64,000 nt of DNA, from the NCBI GenBank assembly GCA_019671135.1, contig JAHRHY010000015.1, forward strand, positions 1,488,001 to 1,552,000, given 5' to 3'. Below are positions 62,201 to 64,000 of this stretch, piece after piece. Each line of letters begins with the position of its first letter. The stretch's first letter is position 1. The notes under the pieces were generated by a model. It was not told the origin of the DNA and made no database searches. It worked only from the letters and a program-made list of their open reading frames with translations. The DNA comes from Linnemannia hyalina. Lineage: Eukaryota; Mortierellomycota; Mortierellomycetes; Mortierellales; Mortierellaceae. A program made the position numbers and the translations under genes.

Positions 62201-63093
62201 TCCGCATGCCTCCACACGACTTGAATTCAGAGTTGTCGGATGTGCAAATGGGCGAGTCTGCTGCGGAGCCACCAACGACAGCATCTTCATCGTCCACGAC
62301 AACGACAAGACTTTCGTCAGGCACACCGTCAACTGTCAATGGGCATTTGAGAACTGGTACCTCGCAGACCAATGGAGTTTCTTCTGTCTCTTCCTCGTCA
62401 GCAGCATCAGGAGCAACGGTGGTTACTGCAAGTTCTGCAGCCTCGTCGTCATCGGCGGTCATGTCAGCACCACAACAGGCGTTCACGTCGCGGCGATCGA
62501 ATACCTCGGGCATCGCCGCGTCCATGGGCCTCATCCGATTCCAACAGCAGCAATCTGGAGGTTCTCCAGCAGTGACGAATGGCGCTACGACGGTGACGAT
62601 ATCAACACCGGCAATCGGCACATCTACATCACAAGCGACGGCGTCTACATCCTCTGCTGCTACTGACTCGGCGGCTGGAGGAGCGCTTGATACCAACAAC
62701 TTGACCACGACGCCGGTCAAGTTCCATATTGGTAGTGGCAGAGGTGGGGGAGGTGGCGGTAGTGGCAATGGTGAAAGACCTCATACTTTGGGATCTGACA
62801 GGTTCTCGCGGGATAGGACGCCACCGCCCAATAACATTAATCGCTATCATAATCATCATCACCAATCCCAACATCATCAACAACTCCAGCAGCAGCAGCA
62901 GCAGAAACAACAGCAGCAGCAGCAGCAGGGAGGAGGTTTTTACCGGGACGATGACAATGACTTGCGGATGGAGTGGGATGGCGACATCCCGAGCCCGTTT
63001 ATTAAGAAGACGTATAACCGGCCATTGGGCGGTGCCAGTGGTGGTGGTGGTGGTGGTGGTGTAATATCGTCTTCAGCTCCACGTAATCTTTAA
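59205..63093 (+). CDS. NIMA-related serine/threonine protein kinase with long disordered tail
   Basis: Nine exons: 59205-59309, 59416-59633, 59728-59876, 59991-60088, 60194-60214, 60341-60423, 60509-60635, 60740-60822, 60915-63093. Total 3063 nt, 1020 aa. Kinase domain about 10-290: glycine loop GSGSFG (18-23), lysine K40 in ARKEIDY, EYCEGGDLAAVI, HRDLKPDN (D152), DFG (D170), TPFYMSPE and DIWSLGCVIYELCALQPPF. These fit the Nek2/NIMA family of mitotic-entry and centrosome/spindle-pole kinases. The fifth exon is only 21 nt and encodes TPFYMSP of the activation segment. A coiled coil (about 300-395), as in Nek2, should dimerise the kinase. The last 600 residues are Ser/Thr-rich and disordered with His/Gln and Gly runs near the end, unlike short animal Nek2 tails. 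Start ATG has context CACCATGCC. Confidence 0.95.
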
Positions 63094-63754
63094 TACAACC
63101 CTTGTTTTTTCAAGCCCGTCTCTGTCTGCTCGTTTGTTAATGATTAAAAAAACAGCTTTCGAAAGATTATTTCAATATTTTTTATTGAGTGCTTCTGTGG
63201 GGAAAGATTGTGAACACTTCACTACTGAGTCTTTACCATCAAAATGTTTAATGAAAGAAATGAATGAAGAGGGGAGAGGAGAGTGAGTGAGTGAGTGGGG
63301 GGTATGAAACATGAAGAGATAAATATAATGGGGAAAGTGTCGAAAGAATCGCGTCTAGAGAGACGAGTACTCCTTCGAATAAAAAAGAAATGAGTAATGG
63401 AATGATAATATTAAAAAAAAATGACTTCGATAGTAATGAGATGGTGAAGAAGAGTGGAAAAAAAATGTTGACCTCGAAGAAGAAAGTTGTGGCGACTATA
63501 TATAAGGGGGCGGATCACCAGGGGACAAGAGACGTGATAGAACGTGTCATTCAGCCTCTCGCGCCGGAACGTGCGTTTTAGCAGTGCTTCCGAAAAACCA
63601 CCAAACATCTTCGCTTCCTTGTCTCCCAACCTTCGACCTCTCTCACTTCCCGAGTATGTGCTGGCGGTGCTCCGAAGGGGTGGGCAATGATAGCTCTGGC
63701 TGGTGTTGCTGACTGAAGAAGGCGCGATGGTCGATATCCAAGGGAGGTTTGGGG
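63094..63754. other. Convergent 3' region right of the kinase gene
   Basis: 660 bp between the kinase stop and the stop of the gene entering from the right. A-rich with several homopolymer runs. No supported gene; overlapping 60-72 codon frames on the minus strand look random. Confidence 0.45.
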
Positions 63755-64000
63755 CTATAATAAGCGACCGGTGATACTTCCAGTCTGAAGAGGATGAAAC
63801 CGCGAGTCCTTATCACCCTCACGATCATCCACAACCGACATCAGCTTGTGGCTGCTACCACCATCAAGTCCGGCAACACCGCCATAGTCACCAAAGGGTG
63901 TCTCGGGAACTGCAGAGACAGATGAGGATGTGGACTTTGATGAAGGACCAGCCTCGATCCCGTCCATCCTTGTTGTTGTCGTCGTTGCTGTTGAGGATGA
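63755..64000 (-). CDS. C-terminal end of an unidentified gene (5' part beyond window)
   Basis: An open minus-strand frame enters from the right edge and stops at 63755. Its last 82 codons start with a Ser/Thr run, then MDGIEAGPSSKSTSSS, VPETPFGDYGGVAGLDGG and HPLQTGSITGRLL. The ATG at 63967 could be a start, but the frame stays open upstream to the edge, so it is treated as partial. No domain recognised. The serine-, glycine- and acidic-rich make-up suggests a disordered tail. Confidence 0.5.
   Translation of the reverse strand, partial: SSSTATTTTTRMDGIEAGPSSKSTSSSVSAVPETPFGDYGGVAGLDGGSSHKLMSVVDDREGDKDSRFHPLQTGSITGRLL

Overview
The window is nuclear DNA of a filamentous fungus. Genes carry mostly 75-150 nt GT-AG introns with GTAAGT/GTATGT donors. 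It holds clear orthologues of tubulin cofactor D, RNase P p30, UDP-glucose pyrophosphorylase, Rpn1, kanadaptin, Kish and a NIMA-type kinase, plus a cluster of NACHT-WD40 (NLR-like) genes. My best guess is an early-diverging Mortierella-like fungus. That is inferred from gene style and the NACHT-WD40 architecture, not proved.

Layout. (1) 1-17462, minus strand: three head-to-tail NACHT NLR-like paralogues. The first is cut by the window edge. The second is complete (about 1796 aa: helical N-terminal module, NACHT, pentapeptide repeats, 14 WD blades). The third has the same architecture, but a local deletion shifts its frame near 16900, and it ends in eight exact 13-residue GDxWG repeats. A fourth C-terminal tail survives as a relic at 4625-4729. 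(2) 19394-24235 (-): tubulin cofactor D in 11 exons. (3) 24816-26816 (+): RNase P/MRP subunit Rpp30, diverging from it. (4) 27715-28245 (-): a small four-helix membrane protein of unknown function. (5) 29534-32381 (+): two tandem metallo-beta-lactamase-fold hydrolases sharing a nearly identical 239-bp tract. (6) 33132-34434 (-): a secreted, GPI-anchored Cu-only superoxide dismutase. (7) 34435-41016: about 6.6 kb with no gene I can support. (8) 41017-43561 (-): UGP1. (9) 45395-48553 (+): a large disordered Q/N-rich protein with a hexanucleotide GN repeat. (10) 48765-49563 (+): a four-exon Kish/TMEM167 gene whose first coding exon is only the ATG. (11) 50160-52527 (+): kanadaptin-like FHA/dsRBD protein. 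(12) 52672-56275 (-): Rpn1. (13) 56662-57063 (+): small unknown protein. (14) 57280-58631 (-): galactose mutarotase. (15) 59205-63093 (+): NIMA-related kinase with a 21-nt micro-exon. (16) 63755-64000 (-): 3' end of a further gene.

The right two thirds is mainly housekeeping: tubulin folding, tRNA processing, proteasome, secretory pathway, sugar metabolism and mitotic kinase. The left third is an accessory NLR region with signs of birth-and-death evolution: tandem copies, a frameshifted copy, a tail relic and divergent C-terminal tails. Exon joins were worked out by hand. For every multi-exon gene called here the exons sum to a multiple of three, and each joined product reads through without a stop.
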